DNA of 64,000 nt from positions 62,001 through 126,000 of the forward strand of contig WHVA01000094.1 of the NCBI GenBank assembly GCA_015179125.1, in the 5' to 3' direction. Position 1 is the stretch's first letter, and each line of letters opens with the position of its first letter. Origin of the DNA: Gautieria morchelliformis (taxonomy: Eukaryota > Basidiomycota > Agaricomycetes > Gomphales > Gomphaceae). The position numbers were made by a program, and so were the translations under genes. The notes beneath the pieces were generated by a model. It made no database searches, was not told where the DNA came from, and saw only the letters and a program-made list of their open reading frames with translations. Of this stretch, positions 24,469-34,625 are shown piece by piece.

Positions 24469-24476
24469 CTAGAAAC

Positions 24477-25384
24477 GTCTTCCCAGCAGCGCACGCGATC
24501 ACGGGAATAGCACGGCCACCCAATCACATAACCTTCTCGCGTGCATGCTGGATACAGTCATGCTTTATATGGCGAGGCATTGGTTGCCCAAGAGCATATG
24601 GTACGCCGGTGGGGTCAAGCGGACGTGCGCGCTGACTCCTGAATGCCTGTCACCGACTCGGACCCCTCATCAGCCGCCCATATGGAATCCTCGATCGTAT
24701 TACATAATTTTCAGCGCCGACTGATTGCCTGATTGCTCTCGCTATGGTATGGAAGCCGTAGCTACAGCGGACAGGCGTGTGGCACGGCAGCGTAGTAGCA
24801 CCGCGAGCGCTGGGCCCACGAGCTTTACGGTAACTACTAGGGACAAAGCCCTCACTATAGTATCAATCAAGTAGCATGCATGACAGACATTGACAGTTGA
24901 TGCAAGTCACTCACTTCCTCTAATATACACGATGCGCTTCTGATGATGTTACCAACCAAACGACGAGGTAACGCATGTTAAAGTACCATTTTATGCAAGG
25001 ATTAGAAACGCCGCAACGAACCGTTGGGCATAACCACAGCCACAGTATGTCCAAGTCTGGGATAGGTAACTGTCACGAAAAGGAATGTCCATACTACATG
25101 TATCAGCGAATGTCCTGCACATAGCGCAATTATTCTGGAGGAGCTACATCTGAGTGAATGGCAAGGACTTCCGTATCGAGAGCCCAATTCGACTCAGCCT
25201 GACTCGGAGTGGAGCGGGGCTGTTTTGAACCGAAATGAATGCAAGGAAACCAAACTTGCAGTATGTCCTACACCCAATCAATAATCATTTCCGCCTCATG
25301 AGCAGGACAGCAATCGAAGTGGACTTACGCGCTGCAGACCAAGTAGCAAGAACCCGAGGAGAGGAACTTGGCCAAGGGCATACG
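24477..25384. other. intergenic part of the duplicated block, copy B
   Basis: The sequence matches 38,940-40,021 beside copy C apart from small indels and one extra internal duplication in copy C. No gene was recognised. It precedes the 3' end of the membrane-protein gene. Confidence 0.5.
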
Positions 25385-26579
25385 TCAGTGGTGTGCGAAA
25401 GAGACTGGAAAGCGTGTGTGAGGCTCACAAAGCGACTCTCCAATATCCATTATATCTTCCATGATCATAGTCGCATTCGAATCTGGGTTCGTATCAAGCA
25501 GGCCAAGCCAGGTCGCGAGAATGCTTAGAGAAACATCACCGCGCAGTCAGTTTCATTCTTTGAGACATCCGAAGAGTAAACATACACGGCAAAGAGCAGT
25601 CGAAACGAGCAGAAAACAGAGAGACGCACAAGCAGAGAGAGGCTCATGACGCTACCCATGTTGACTTGTCGAAATATCCGACGATAGCTAACAAACGTGA
25701 TCACCAAAAGGACTGAAAAAGGAACCATTAATCACAGCCTAGCACGAAAACTGACCGGGGTAACAACTGACTATCCCAAATGCACGTGAGAACGACCAGC
25801 GAAAGATCCACGTAGTCCATGGCTTTCAACCGCGAAACGATGCCCGTCGGGGCGAAGTCAAAAAGCCCGCACTGACACATACGGGATAGTCAGCGAGCGT
25901 GCCGAAAAGAAAGCTCCCAGAAACTCACAAGGGGGACTATTCCCATCAAATAAGGCGTGACTAGAAGCTTTTGTCGTAATTCAATCGACATCCATTCTGG
26001 ATAGAAGGTGTGATATCTCACCGCGAAGGTCCGTAGCTTCGTTGTCCATGCCTTTGCATCACTGAAAGCACCTCGCATTTGAAACCACAGCTGGATGAGA
26101 CATTAGCGGGACACTTTCATCTACAGATGACGCGTACATGGATGACAAGGTTCAGGGTGGCCGTCAGCGCGCTGCCATTCAATATTACCATCAGGAGGAC
26201 GACGCCAGTGAGCATCGAAGTGGCATTATTGATCGACTCGATGCTCACACCAGCCTCATGGAATTGACCAGAGTATTGAGTATCATGTCCACCCCGATGG
26301 TTTCGTCACCGGTTTGAGTGAAAGCCATGTACAGCACCACATTCCTTTTCCGCAGCGCCTCAGCAGTTAACTGTGGATTGAGAGGGTGACTTGAAGCACG
26401 CACGTGAAGATCATGACTGCCGTATACATGAGGTACGTCCACATGAAATTAAAGAAAACAGAGTGGCGGCGCATGTTCTCCGAGTCAGAAAGCACGAAGG
26501 TGAATAGCAAAGCCGACAGAGATATAAGGCCCAGGAGCTGCAGCACAAACAAAACTGCGTTAACGAGTGGAAGCGCCAT
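25385..26579 (-). CDS. multi-pass membrane protein, copy B
   Basis: This is the paralogue of 45-1,216. The ATG is at 26,579 and the stop near 25,385-25,387. The first exon has the same hydrophobic-RRHSVFFNF-hydrophobic pattern and continues into QLTAEALRKRN. A middle exon contains RQKLLVTPYLMGIVPLV, a further one VPFSVLLVITFVSYRR, and the last exon DTNPDSNATMIMEDI. At least six hydrophobic segments are visible. Frame changes between exons leave the exact model open, and this copy may or may not be functional. The divergent kinase-like partner lies 6.3 kb away because a transposon has entered the shared upstream region. Confidence 0.5.
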
Positions 26580-26769
26580 AGAACCAAGTCGAGGTCGGAA
26601 CGAGGTTCATCTTTCTAGCATTGTCGTTTAAATACGCATGGGGTACTATCCAAGCGATGATAGATGATCACTACGAATCATAAGCGGTGGCTGGGGCGCG
26701 TGGAGGGTTCAGAACATACGTACTAGTTCGGGATCAACACTCTCCCGGCGCCGTTGCTGCGGGAATCGA

Positions 26770-27354
26770 CTACATACTACTACATATCAGCTTAGAACGG
26801 CGCGAATGAAGCTGGGTGCCGGCGCCAGGCGAGGCTGCCGTGACGGAAAAAACTATTCGAATCTGGACACTGCAGCAACTCCGGGCACTTATTGTAAGTA
26901 CATTTCCTGTTACATAATTATTACTAGAGGGAGGGCCAGCTTGCGCCCGGCAGGACCCTTGCTCGCGGTAGTATATAAGAATGAATCCGGCGTGATGATG
27001 CATATCTCGAATTTGTGTATAGTGCAGACATGAAAATTTATACGTGTACTCTACTTTGGTGCCGCAGACGGGCGATGCTTCTTCGGTGATGTGGACGAGG
27101 GCCCGGCCATCAGGCTTCTTTTTGACGGACTCTGAGGCATAGCCCGAGGCGAGGTGGCGAGAATAGGAGAGCAAACAACGGTTCGAGGATGGAAAGTGGA
27201 CGAAGATGAGATCATCAACGAAAAGATAACCAGGTCGGTGGGAATGAACAGGCGGCGTTTGCTGGGCAGCACCATCACGCTCAGAGGAACGAGATATCAA
27301 ATGCATGAAGGCGCGAGGTGATATCCTCCTAACATGTACGGTAACCGAGGCCAT
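26770..27354 (-). CDS. hypothetical ORF upstream of the transposon
   Basis: A minus-strand frame open from an ATG at 27,354 (MASVTVHVRRISPRAF) to 26,770, about 195 codons. It contains GYLFVDDLIFVHFPSS. The 3' half overlaps sequence that is intergenic in copy A, so the frame may be accidental or the true gene may be shorter and spliced. Family unknown. Its upstream region and start are partly duplicated at about 27,590-27,654. Confidence 0.25.
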   Translation of the reverse strand: MASVTVHVRRISPRAFMHLISRSSERDGAAQQTPPVHSHRPGYLFVDDLIFVHFPSSNRCLLSYSRHLASGYASESVKKKPDGRALVHITEEASPVCGTKVEYTYKFSCLHYTQIRDMHHHAGFILIYYREQGSCRAQAGPPSSNNYVTGNVLTISARSCCSVQIRIVFSVTAASPGAGTQLHSRRSKLICSSM

Positions 27355-27654
27355 GATCAGTGAGGGTACAAAGAGGGCCAAAAAGCGAAGAAGACGTACA
27401 GGAGCAGTGGCGCAGAGACGAGTGACAGGCAGAAAGAGATCAAACCCGATATTTATACGCGTCAAGAGAGGCTAGAGGGAGGGCCTAGCAAGAGATCAAA
27501 GCTCAGCGGCCCAGCGAAGACTTAGGGCACGTCTCACCACAGAGCAGGCATCACATGGGACCAATCATCGACCGATAATAAGCAGGGTAACGGAGGACAT
27601 GATCAAGGAGGATACAAACAGGTCAACAAGTAAAGAAGACGTACAGGAGCTATG
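27340..27654. repeat. partial tandem duplication that received the transposon
   Basis: About 27,340-27,560 recurs as 27,590-27,654 continued at 32,437-32,600. Both contain GAAGACGTACAGGAGC and GGCGCAGAGAC and later AGATCAAAGCTCAG.GGCCCA. The transposon entered the second copy, so the first copy resembles the empty site. Confidence 0.7.
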
Positions 27655-27842
27655 TAGAGTGCGCGGATTCGTCGCGCTTCAATTTTAGGTGCATAATCTC
27701 GGGCATCACCCGAGGTCACATGACTCGTCAGATTTCGCCACTTGCAACTTACTTATACAAGCATCCCGCTCACTGATTGTCAGTGATAACGAGACAGCGT
27801 AAGTAGTCTGTATACTACCTTCAGGGCCGTCTTCGGTAAAGA
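27655..27842 (+). repeat. left terminal inverted repeat
   Basis: Matches the reverse complement of the right end with only a few differences. It contains an internal palindrome (ATCTCGGGCATCACCCGAGGT) and CACTGATTGTCAGTGATAAC. It lies about 75 bp before the transposase ATG and probably holds its promoter. Confidence 0.88.
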
Positions 27843-27917
27843 AAAGTACTATCGTCTCGACAATCTTGTTATTGGGCGCTAATCCTCGAATTGATCGACC
27901 AGACGTACACGCTCGCT

Positions 27918-29520
27918 ATGCCAAACGTCGAAGGCACAAACCAGTACGGTCCAAAAAACTGTATGTTTTATTTTTGAGTGCGGCGAAGATAACTCACATA
28001 TTTTCTTATCTAGATCCGGAGGATGGCATTCTTACAGCCTCATTTAAACAGTACACCCGCGAGAGGTTGACAGCGCCGCAGCAACTGGAGCGCCTCAAAG
28101 AGGAGTTCAATATAGTTATAGGGTATGTCAACAACTTTTATTTTCCTGTGAAGATTTCAGAACAAGTGCTTTGTAGAGAAACGACCTTATACAAACTTCG
28201 GCGCCGGCTCAATATCCCCACTATGCGGAACAATGCGTTGGCACCTGAAGAGAAGGTGCAAGCTGTTCTCAACATGAAGGAGCATGATGTGGCAGGTCTA
28301 TGGGGAGTAGAACAGACCCGAGGGAGACTTGCAAATGAGGACACGTACTTATCACGGTACGCAAAAGTTGTTTTTGATTATGCTTCGTAGTCTCTAATTC
28401 TGTCAAACAGAGATGAATGTCGCCAGATTCTTCATGATCACTTTGACCCTGAGTTCGAGAAACGTTTTCCGGGAGCTCAAAAAGAGATAACTCGCGCTCC
28501 ACTGCGAACTTTCGGCCCATGGCACAAACTCAATCATGACGGACATGAGAAACTCGGTAGTCAGGCACTTGAAATGGGAGGGGTAGGTTTACCTATCTAT
28601 GGAAGTAAGGATCAATTTTCCAACTATATACTTGGCCTCGTCACAATGCCGAATGTTCGCCTTGAACAAGCAATCACGCACTACAAACTGGATTTGATTG
28701 AGGTGCATGACTGTAAGTAATGTTTAGTTCCTTGGATAGTTATAAACTACAGCAATTGCCATGTAAGACCGCATTGGACTCCAGGATATCACGGACAAGG
28801 GAAGTGAAACGGGGGAAATGTGTCGTATTCAAGAGAGCTTGAGGTGAGTACATAATATATCTATTTCAATGAGTCTATATGGTCATGCATACAAATAGGC
28901 TTCAAGCGGCACCTGAGTATCTACTTGATAAATGGCCACCAGCCATACAGTTGCCCAGCACTCGCAACACACCAATCGAAGGATTCTGGCGCTGGAAACG
29001 GAATGGTGAAGGCCACACTCTTCGCCACGTCCTTTTAGCTGGACGTGACAGTGGATGCTTCAATCCTAATGATGAATTGCAAATGTGAGACAATTAAAAC
29101 ATATCCCGAGCCGTACTTATTTGTGAATTTAGTGAAGTTTTTTATTGGCTCTGGCCGCCCCTTGTTCAAGAGCGGCTTGATCTATATCGTGACTACTGGA
29201 ACTCACATAGGATTCGCAAGCAAAAAGGTAAAAACGGTGCCTCTGGTGTTACACCACGTCAGGCATTCCATATTCCTACGAGTGCACGACCTGATGCACA
29301 TGACTGCTCTGTGCGTGTGGATCCTGGCATGGTGACACGATTCAGGGAGGCACTTGGAGGTGAGGAGGGACGTGAGAGAGCCTTTCATTTTATTTCTTGT
29401 GAGTTTCAGGCAGAGGCAGACCATGCATGGATCAATCTGGGGTCCCCTGAAATCACACTAGCTACAGCATGGGACATGTTTGCAGCAGTGCTAGCACTGA
29501 TCCATCGTCTGCGTATGTGA
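27918..29520 (+). CDS. integrase-core DDE transposase
   Basis: Seven exons fit a single frame: 27,918-27,960, 28,014-28,122, 28,177-28,356, 28,411-28,702, 28,785-28,843, 28,899-29,084 and 29,133-29,520. They encode about 418 aa. The N-terminus has a helix-turn-helix-like TTLYKLRRRLNIPTMR. The catalytic core shows WHKLNHDGHEKL (first Asp), DITDKGSETGEM (second Asp) and NTPIEGFWRWKRN (Glu), followed by the RLDLYRDYWNSHR region. This set is typical of the integrase-core transposases abundant in basidiomycetes. It would cut and rejoin the element ends. An alternative last exon after 29,605 is possible. The start was chosen because MPNVEGTNQYGPKN resembles the family N-terminus and leads in frame into exon 2. 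Confidence 0.8.
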
Positions 29521-29610
29521 GTCACACGGACAAATAAATAAGGTTTTTGAAGCAGTTGGAGTAAGGCATATTGTGTAACAAGTAAAGCTATTTCTGCTTG
29601 CAGACAAAGC

Positions 29611-32097
29611 CTACGCAAGCTTGATGATTGGGGGCCTTTGAAGGCCTTCATCACCTTGAAGGTATTGATCCTCCACAAATTTACCCAGTTCAAGAGGCAT
29701 ATCCAGCTGCGCCACCTCTTCAGCCTGGTTATCTTCAAGGACCCGTGTAAATGTTTCATTCATGTCTTCCACCGGGAGAAGTTGCATCGAGTGGCAGACT
29801 GCTGTGCAGCAATGGCTGTCTATAAAAGCTTGTATACCTTCAGGGCCATGATCACCACTCCCCGATTTGCTGCATAGTTGCCAGTCTGAGTTAGCATTGG
29901 TAAGTACGGTAATGAGTTACTTACCCAGTTACGCTGTGGGACTGAGGATCAAATAATGTTAATGTGGCCACCTGATTCACAACATTGATATTGCCTGTTT
30001 GTGAGGTTAGTCAGTTTTCTTGCAGAGGAGACCATAGCAAAGCTGACCTTGCAGATCTACAAACAAGAATTTGCACCCCGTACGTTCAAGTACCCAATGT
30101 GTAAAGGCACCTACCCCTGCTGCCCGTCTCCCAGATGCCACTCGGTTCGTCAGTGTACCTGAAAACTTAATTGTAGCAGTTGAAGACCGTAAGGGCTCAA
30201 CAAGGTAGGCACGATTGATGTCTTCAGCTGTCTCTTGAACAACTTGGATAATGAAAGCCTCTGTGACGGTAAAAGCTGACAATGATCATGAGCTACTGAA
30301 ATATCAGTTTACTGATATTAATTACCTTCTACTTCGATGCCTTGTCCCCGTACTTCCTCAAAAAACTCCTCAGTGAATGATGCAAGCCTTTGGACACAAG
30401 CCAGCTCAAACAGCAACTCATTATATACAGGGTATTCATGTATGGCATCTTTGGATCCCCTGAACGTTTTGGCAGCGTATGTTTGTTGTCCTATGATAAG
30501 CTGAAACACTGTAAGAAATGAAACAGATTACACTGACCACTACATACCTTGAATACATCTTTAGAGCGCCCTTGATCCGCAGCCGCTAAGATGATTGGAC
30601 TATCGTTCAGAAGGCCACTGAGAATTTCTTCGTGCTCAGTAATATTAGGCCGCTTGGAGGCTGGATCGACTGAGCATGTGGTCTTCTTGAATTTAATTGT
30701 GTGTGCGGCACCTCCTTCTTTCATAGGCAGGATCGCTTTCAAGTCATGATCAATAAAATCACTGCGGTGGATGCTTGACCCTGTCACATGAGGTCAGGAA
30801 AATAAAACAGTAATACATGCCAGCACTCACCCCTAGTGCGCTTGGTAGCTGGAGCAGACACAAAGCGAGTCTTGTAACCACCACCACGTGCCCCACCAGG
30901 GCCTGACTTTTGACCACGCTGAGGCATACTCACTTGCAAGCCGAAGTCTTCATTGCCCCCTTCTCCAGTACGAGCCAGGTACTGATTGCTTTGTACTTAG
31001 TCATAACAAATCATACAAAACAGCACCAACCTTCTGGACATTGATGAATACTTCAAGGCATAGATATGACCCTTTTGGAAGCTTTGCAGTGCCCCGATGA
31101 TCGGTGAGGTAGAAGGCGCGATCGGCGCCCCTTGAATAAAATTCATAGAGCTTTTGGATGCTCAATGTTTCTGTGTCCTTTTTCAAAGTCTTGTTATCCC
31201 GGAATTGAATCTCACAATCATCACTGATGTTCATGAGTACCTAGCCAGGTGATGCAACATTTGGCAGCAAGAATGAACTCACGGGTGAAGTTCATACAGG
31301 TGACCAAGCCGCTTGGTCCATTGCGGCGTTATTTGATACACCAAGGACTCGAGAACCTCTTAAAAACACAATATAAGTATATGAGGATAGACATCATTGA
31401 ACATCTCACCGGGCATAGTTTGATCACCATTAAACGTCAGCGATCCTGATCCTAACTCACGACTGACCGCTTTGGGATTGGTACTTAGCCGTACTTCATA
31501 TGTTACCGTCCACGTGGCCTTCAATGTGTTAGTGCGTATGTTTTCGAGCTCGGACTGAGGTGTGTTCGGGCCTGGAGCGTGGGTTGAAGCCATATTACCC
31601 TGTATGCTCTGTCTATCTTGCCCAACCCGGCTCTGGATCAATGACAGTCGGCGTTCTTTTGCTATGTCTTTCTCAGGATTACTGAGATTGTCTTCTTTCC
31701 AAGCTGTAAGGCAGATCGATAAAAGCAGTCGAACTCCGTAAGAACTTTATAGCACTTACCTTTAGTCTCACAAGTTCCACATGGGTCGGTAATATAGGTG
31801 CCAAAGACGCCACATTGGGCACACTGCTTCATAGCCTCCAGAAATCATTAGTGTAATGCAGGTGAAGGGCTAGTTTTAACAACTCACCAACACACGCTCT
31901 CGATCGATGTCCGACAGTGTCGTCTCTGAAAGCTTTTTGCACTTTCTACAGAGATCAGTGGTAGCACGTGGGAAAGTACGTTGGCAGCCGTCGAGGTCAT
32001 TGTCTGCACCACCGCATGGAACTGCATGAGCTTTAGAGATGTCCTCAACCATTGGAAAACACCGGACTGTGTGATGTGGGCATTCCTTGCAGCGCAT
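29611..32097 (-). CDS. alpha-kinase (MHCK/EF2K type) carried by the transposon
   Basis: A spliced minus-strand gene from the ATG at 32,097 to the stop at 29,611-29,613, with about ten exons. The N-terminus is cysteine-rich (MRCKECPHHTVRC, LCRKCKKLSE, then KQCAQCGVFGTYI and DPCGTCETK), suggesting zinc binding. A long linker follows. The C-terminal third shows alpha-kinase features: FQLIIGQQTYAAKTF with the ATP-site lysine, EDINRAYLVEPL, GCKFLFVDLQG with the catalytic Asp, LTLFDPQSHS, and GPEGIQAFIDSHCCTAVC matching the zinc-binding end of the fold. It should phosphorylate Ser/Thr in helical substrates. It lies inside the transposon, tail to tail with the transposase, so it is a passenger gene. 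Exact exon limits are partly inferred. Confidence 0.75.
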
Positions 32098-32242
32098 TTT
32101 AAACCATACAGAACTGTCAGGGTTGCCTCAGCAGTGACTAGCCAGCTAGAAAGCTTCAGAAGCGGGAAGAAGGTACTTCGGTGTTATAATTGCCGCGATT
32201 GCGTTTGGGGTAGGCCGCAAGCAGTTGAGACCAGTATTTGTC

Positions 32243-32436
32243 TTCACCGAAGACGGCCCTGAAGGTGGTATACAGGACTACTAGCTACTTACATTGTCTC
32301 GTTATCACTGACAATCAGTGAGCGGGATGCTTGTATAAGTAAGTTGCAAGTGGCGAAATCTGACGAGTCATGTGACCTCGGGTGATGCCCGAGATTATGC
32401 GCCTAAAATTGAAGCGCGACGAATCCGCGCACTCTA
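32243..32436 (-). repeat. right terminal inverted repeat
   Basis: Reverse complement of the left end, ending CCGCGCACTCTA. It lies about 145 bp upstream of the alpha-kinase ATG and probably supplies its promoter. Confidence 0.88.
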
Positions 32437-32870
32437 AGCTATGGCGCAGAGACCAGAGAGCGGTAGAAAGACATAGAACCGGATATTTATACACGCCAAG
32501 GGAGAGGTTAGAGGAGCGCCTAGAGAGAGATCAAAGCTCAGAGGCCCAGCGAAGACTTATGTAGGCCATGTCTCACCAAAGAGGCATCACATGCGTTAAT
32601 TCAACGACCGATGCATGATTAGCACGGAGAATAGTCGGCTAAAGTGTCATAATTCCCACGATTTTCGACTTCCCAGAGCCCTTGACGAGCAAGGGGATCA
32701 GCGATTTGGGCTCCGATTTTCCGGAGCTGATTTTGGGGTGTTCGCTCGATTAACTGCACTGGAATCTACTAAGTACTATAGGGATAATCAGTCCAATTCA
32801 GCAACCTAGAAGCGGAGAACCCCAACGTGCGACTTGCGATACTTAATCTCTGCAGGTCTCTCAGTATACC
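32437..32870. other. region upstream of kinase-like copy B
   Basis: The first 160 bases complete the small duplication that received the transposon. From about 32,720 the sequence matches the upstream region of kinase-like copy A (CAGCAACCTAGAA, then GTGCGACTTGCGAT). No gene was seen. Confidence 0.5.
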
Positions 32871-34200
32871 ATGCAGACATGGCCGTTCGTCGTAAGCTGC
32901 TCATTATTCGGAGAAATTTGACTTTGAGCTGCTTCTCTCCTACTACAGCCATTGAATGCTTTCTCGTCGCTCATCATCGGGGGCTTCATCAAAATCAACC
33001 GTGTTCAAGTCCCAATCACGCTATATAAACCATCTCAAAGCCTGCAAAACCAGTTCTAGCCACGGTAGAATGCTTCCTCACTGCCGGCGGTCTACCACCT
33101 GCTCGTCCTCCCTCCAAACTCCCGCCTCCAGGCAACCTCTGTCTCCATGTTTCATTAGAATTGGAACGACTCGGCTATGGCAGAGTGGGTTCGGTGTACG
33201 CGCTTAGGATTGACGACACCGATCAGCACGCTCTTCCATCCCTTGTAATGAAAGTCACTGCTCGGCGCCGTTCTGACGATCTGGCTCGTGAGGCCTGGTT
33301 TTACGAAGAGATGGAGGATATTCAGGGAGTAGCCATCGCACACCGAATTCTCGGAATTCTCGGATGCCGCTTCTATCATCATACGTCCAGCGCCACTGCT
33401 ATGGGTTCTTTACTGCGGAAATCGAGTCGAATAGCGAGGTATTGGATTGGGCAGCGTCTGATGCGGGTTGCGACGAGGAGGAAGTAGACGTTCCGGACGA
33501 GGACAGCCAAGGTGAGGATGGCAACGACTCGGACGAGCCATGGAACCCCCATGCATTGACAGATTACTCTCTCCAGATGATCTGGGGATAAGAGAACCCA
33601 CCTCAGGCTGGGGAATTTTATTCAAGCGCAATGAGGAATGCGAGAAGAGGGAGAAGTTAAGACAAGAACATCGAGATCAACGAGACCGAATCATCAAAGC
33701 AACTCATGCCGAAGTGTGCAACAGCATGCAATGACAAGACATTTATTTCAGTCTTGGTTTTAGAAAGGCTCGGGGACGTGATACCCATAGGTGTTCCGTT
33801 GGAAGCACTCAAGTTCGTCTGGCCAGCTCTAACTATGCATGCTTCTGAACATCGTTTGTTATGCAGACCGCATGTTCACGAAATATACAACGACATGAGT
33901 CGATTCAGTATCGAACACATGGACATCCGATGGAGAAATCTCCTGGCGGCACCCGCAGTACAACAGAGTGCTGTCTGCCCTGATCACGGACACATGCATC
34001 GATGGCGTGTGGTTGACTTCGATCTCTCGAGAAAGTCAAACCCATTCACATTCTCATATCGAATCTACTTCAGGCTCATGGCTTCGGACCATACTGGATG
34101 GATTGGAAGAGAGATACGTCGTCGAGCCTTGGGACTGGATGCATTCTTTGTCTCTCAACGCGAAATGCATTGTAAGGTATTTCTTCTTTTTCACGAGAAC
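32871..34200 (+). pseudogene. protein-kinase-like gene, copy B (decayed)
   Basis: Paralogue of 1,752-2,950. The start exon is intact (ATG at 32,871, seven codons, then an intron 32,892-32,948). A one-base loss near 33,030 (CTATATAAACC against CTCTCTAAAACC) shifts the frame. An extra segment of about 50 bp near 33,340-33,400 interrupts the region after GVAIA, and further shifts follow. Recognisable pieces remain: GYGRVGSVYALRIDD, LVMKVTARRRS, IEHMDIRWRNLLAAP and WRVVDFDLSRK. It is a pseudogene of the same divergent kinase family. Confidence 0.8.
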
Positions 34201-34625
34201 TGAATCGTTTTGTGCGCAACTCTTCGTAGACAGACGCCGCCTTTACGATGTCACAAGAGCCATGTGCCGCCTGCCTTGTGATGTTCCACTATCCCGACCT
34301 TTATCCTCGAGCTACACGCCCTCCTGGTCGGAATTCTTCACGAGGCTGGTTACTCGTCATGGAATTGTGAGCGGCACCTATTACGATACCTATAACCCAC
34401 ATCACAGACTGTGATGCTTCCTATCTACTCAGACTTATCGTCTATTCAAAGCCGCAGAAATGTTCCCAACTTCTTGTATATATGCTTGGCAGCGCCTCGT
34501 TTGTTGCACCACCTTTTTTTCCAAGCTACCAGCCCTACCGATCTATAACGACGTCTTCGCTTTTTCATGATTTATCACACCCTCGTCAGATTTCAGGGAT
34601 CTATAGCATACAAGATAAAAGGCTA
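34201..34625. other. shortened tail of copy B, then junction
   Basis: Up to about 34,440 the sequence resembles the tail behind copies A and C (CATGTGCCGCCTGCC, GAGCGGCACCTAT). It then changes to sequence that belongs to the nuclease-like gene insertion. No other gene was seen. Confidence 0.45.

Larger units (their letters stand above)
27655..32436. mobile_element. 4.78-kb TIR DNA transposon carrying transposase and alpha-kinase
   Basis: The terminal inverted repeats, about 187 bp each (27,655-27,842 and about 32,243-32,436), start TAGAGTGCGCGG and are nearly identical. A perfect 7-bp duplication AGCTATG flanks the element (27,648-27,654 and 32,437-32,443). Inside are two spliced genes facing each other tail to tail: an integrase-core (DDE) transposase on plus and an alpha-kinase on minus. 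Both frames run through all introns I tested, so the element looks intact and recent. The superfamily is not certain; the transposase resembles IS3EU-type or similar integrase-core families. Confidence 0.88.

Noticed and set aside
28703-28712. Transposase exon 4 extended to the GTAAGT after GCATGACT
   Set aside because: Joining that donor to the next good acceptor gives a stop codon; the earlier GT after ATTGAG keeps the frame into DITDKGSET.
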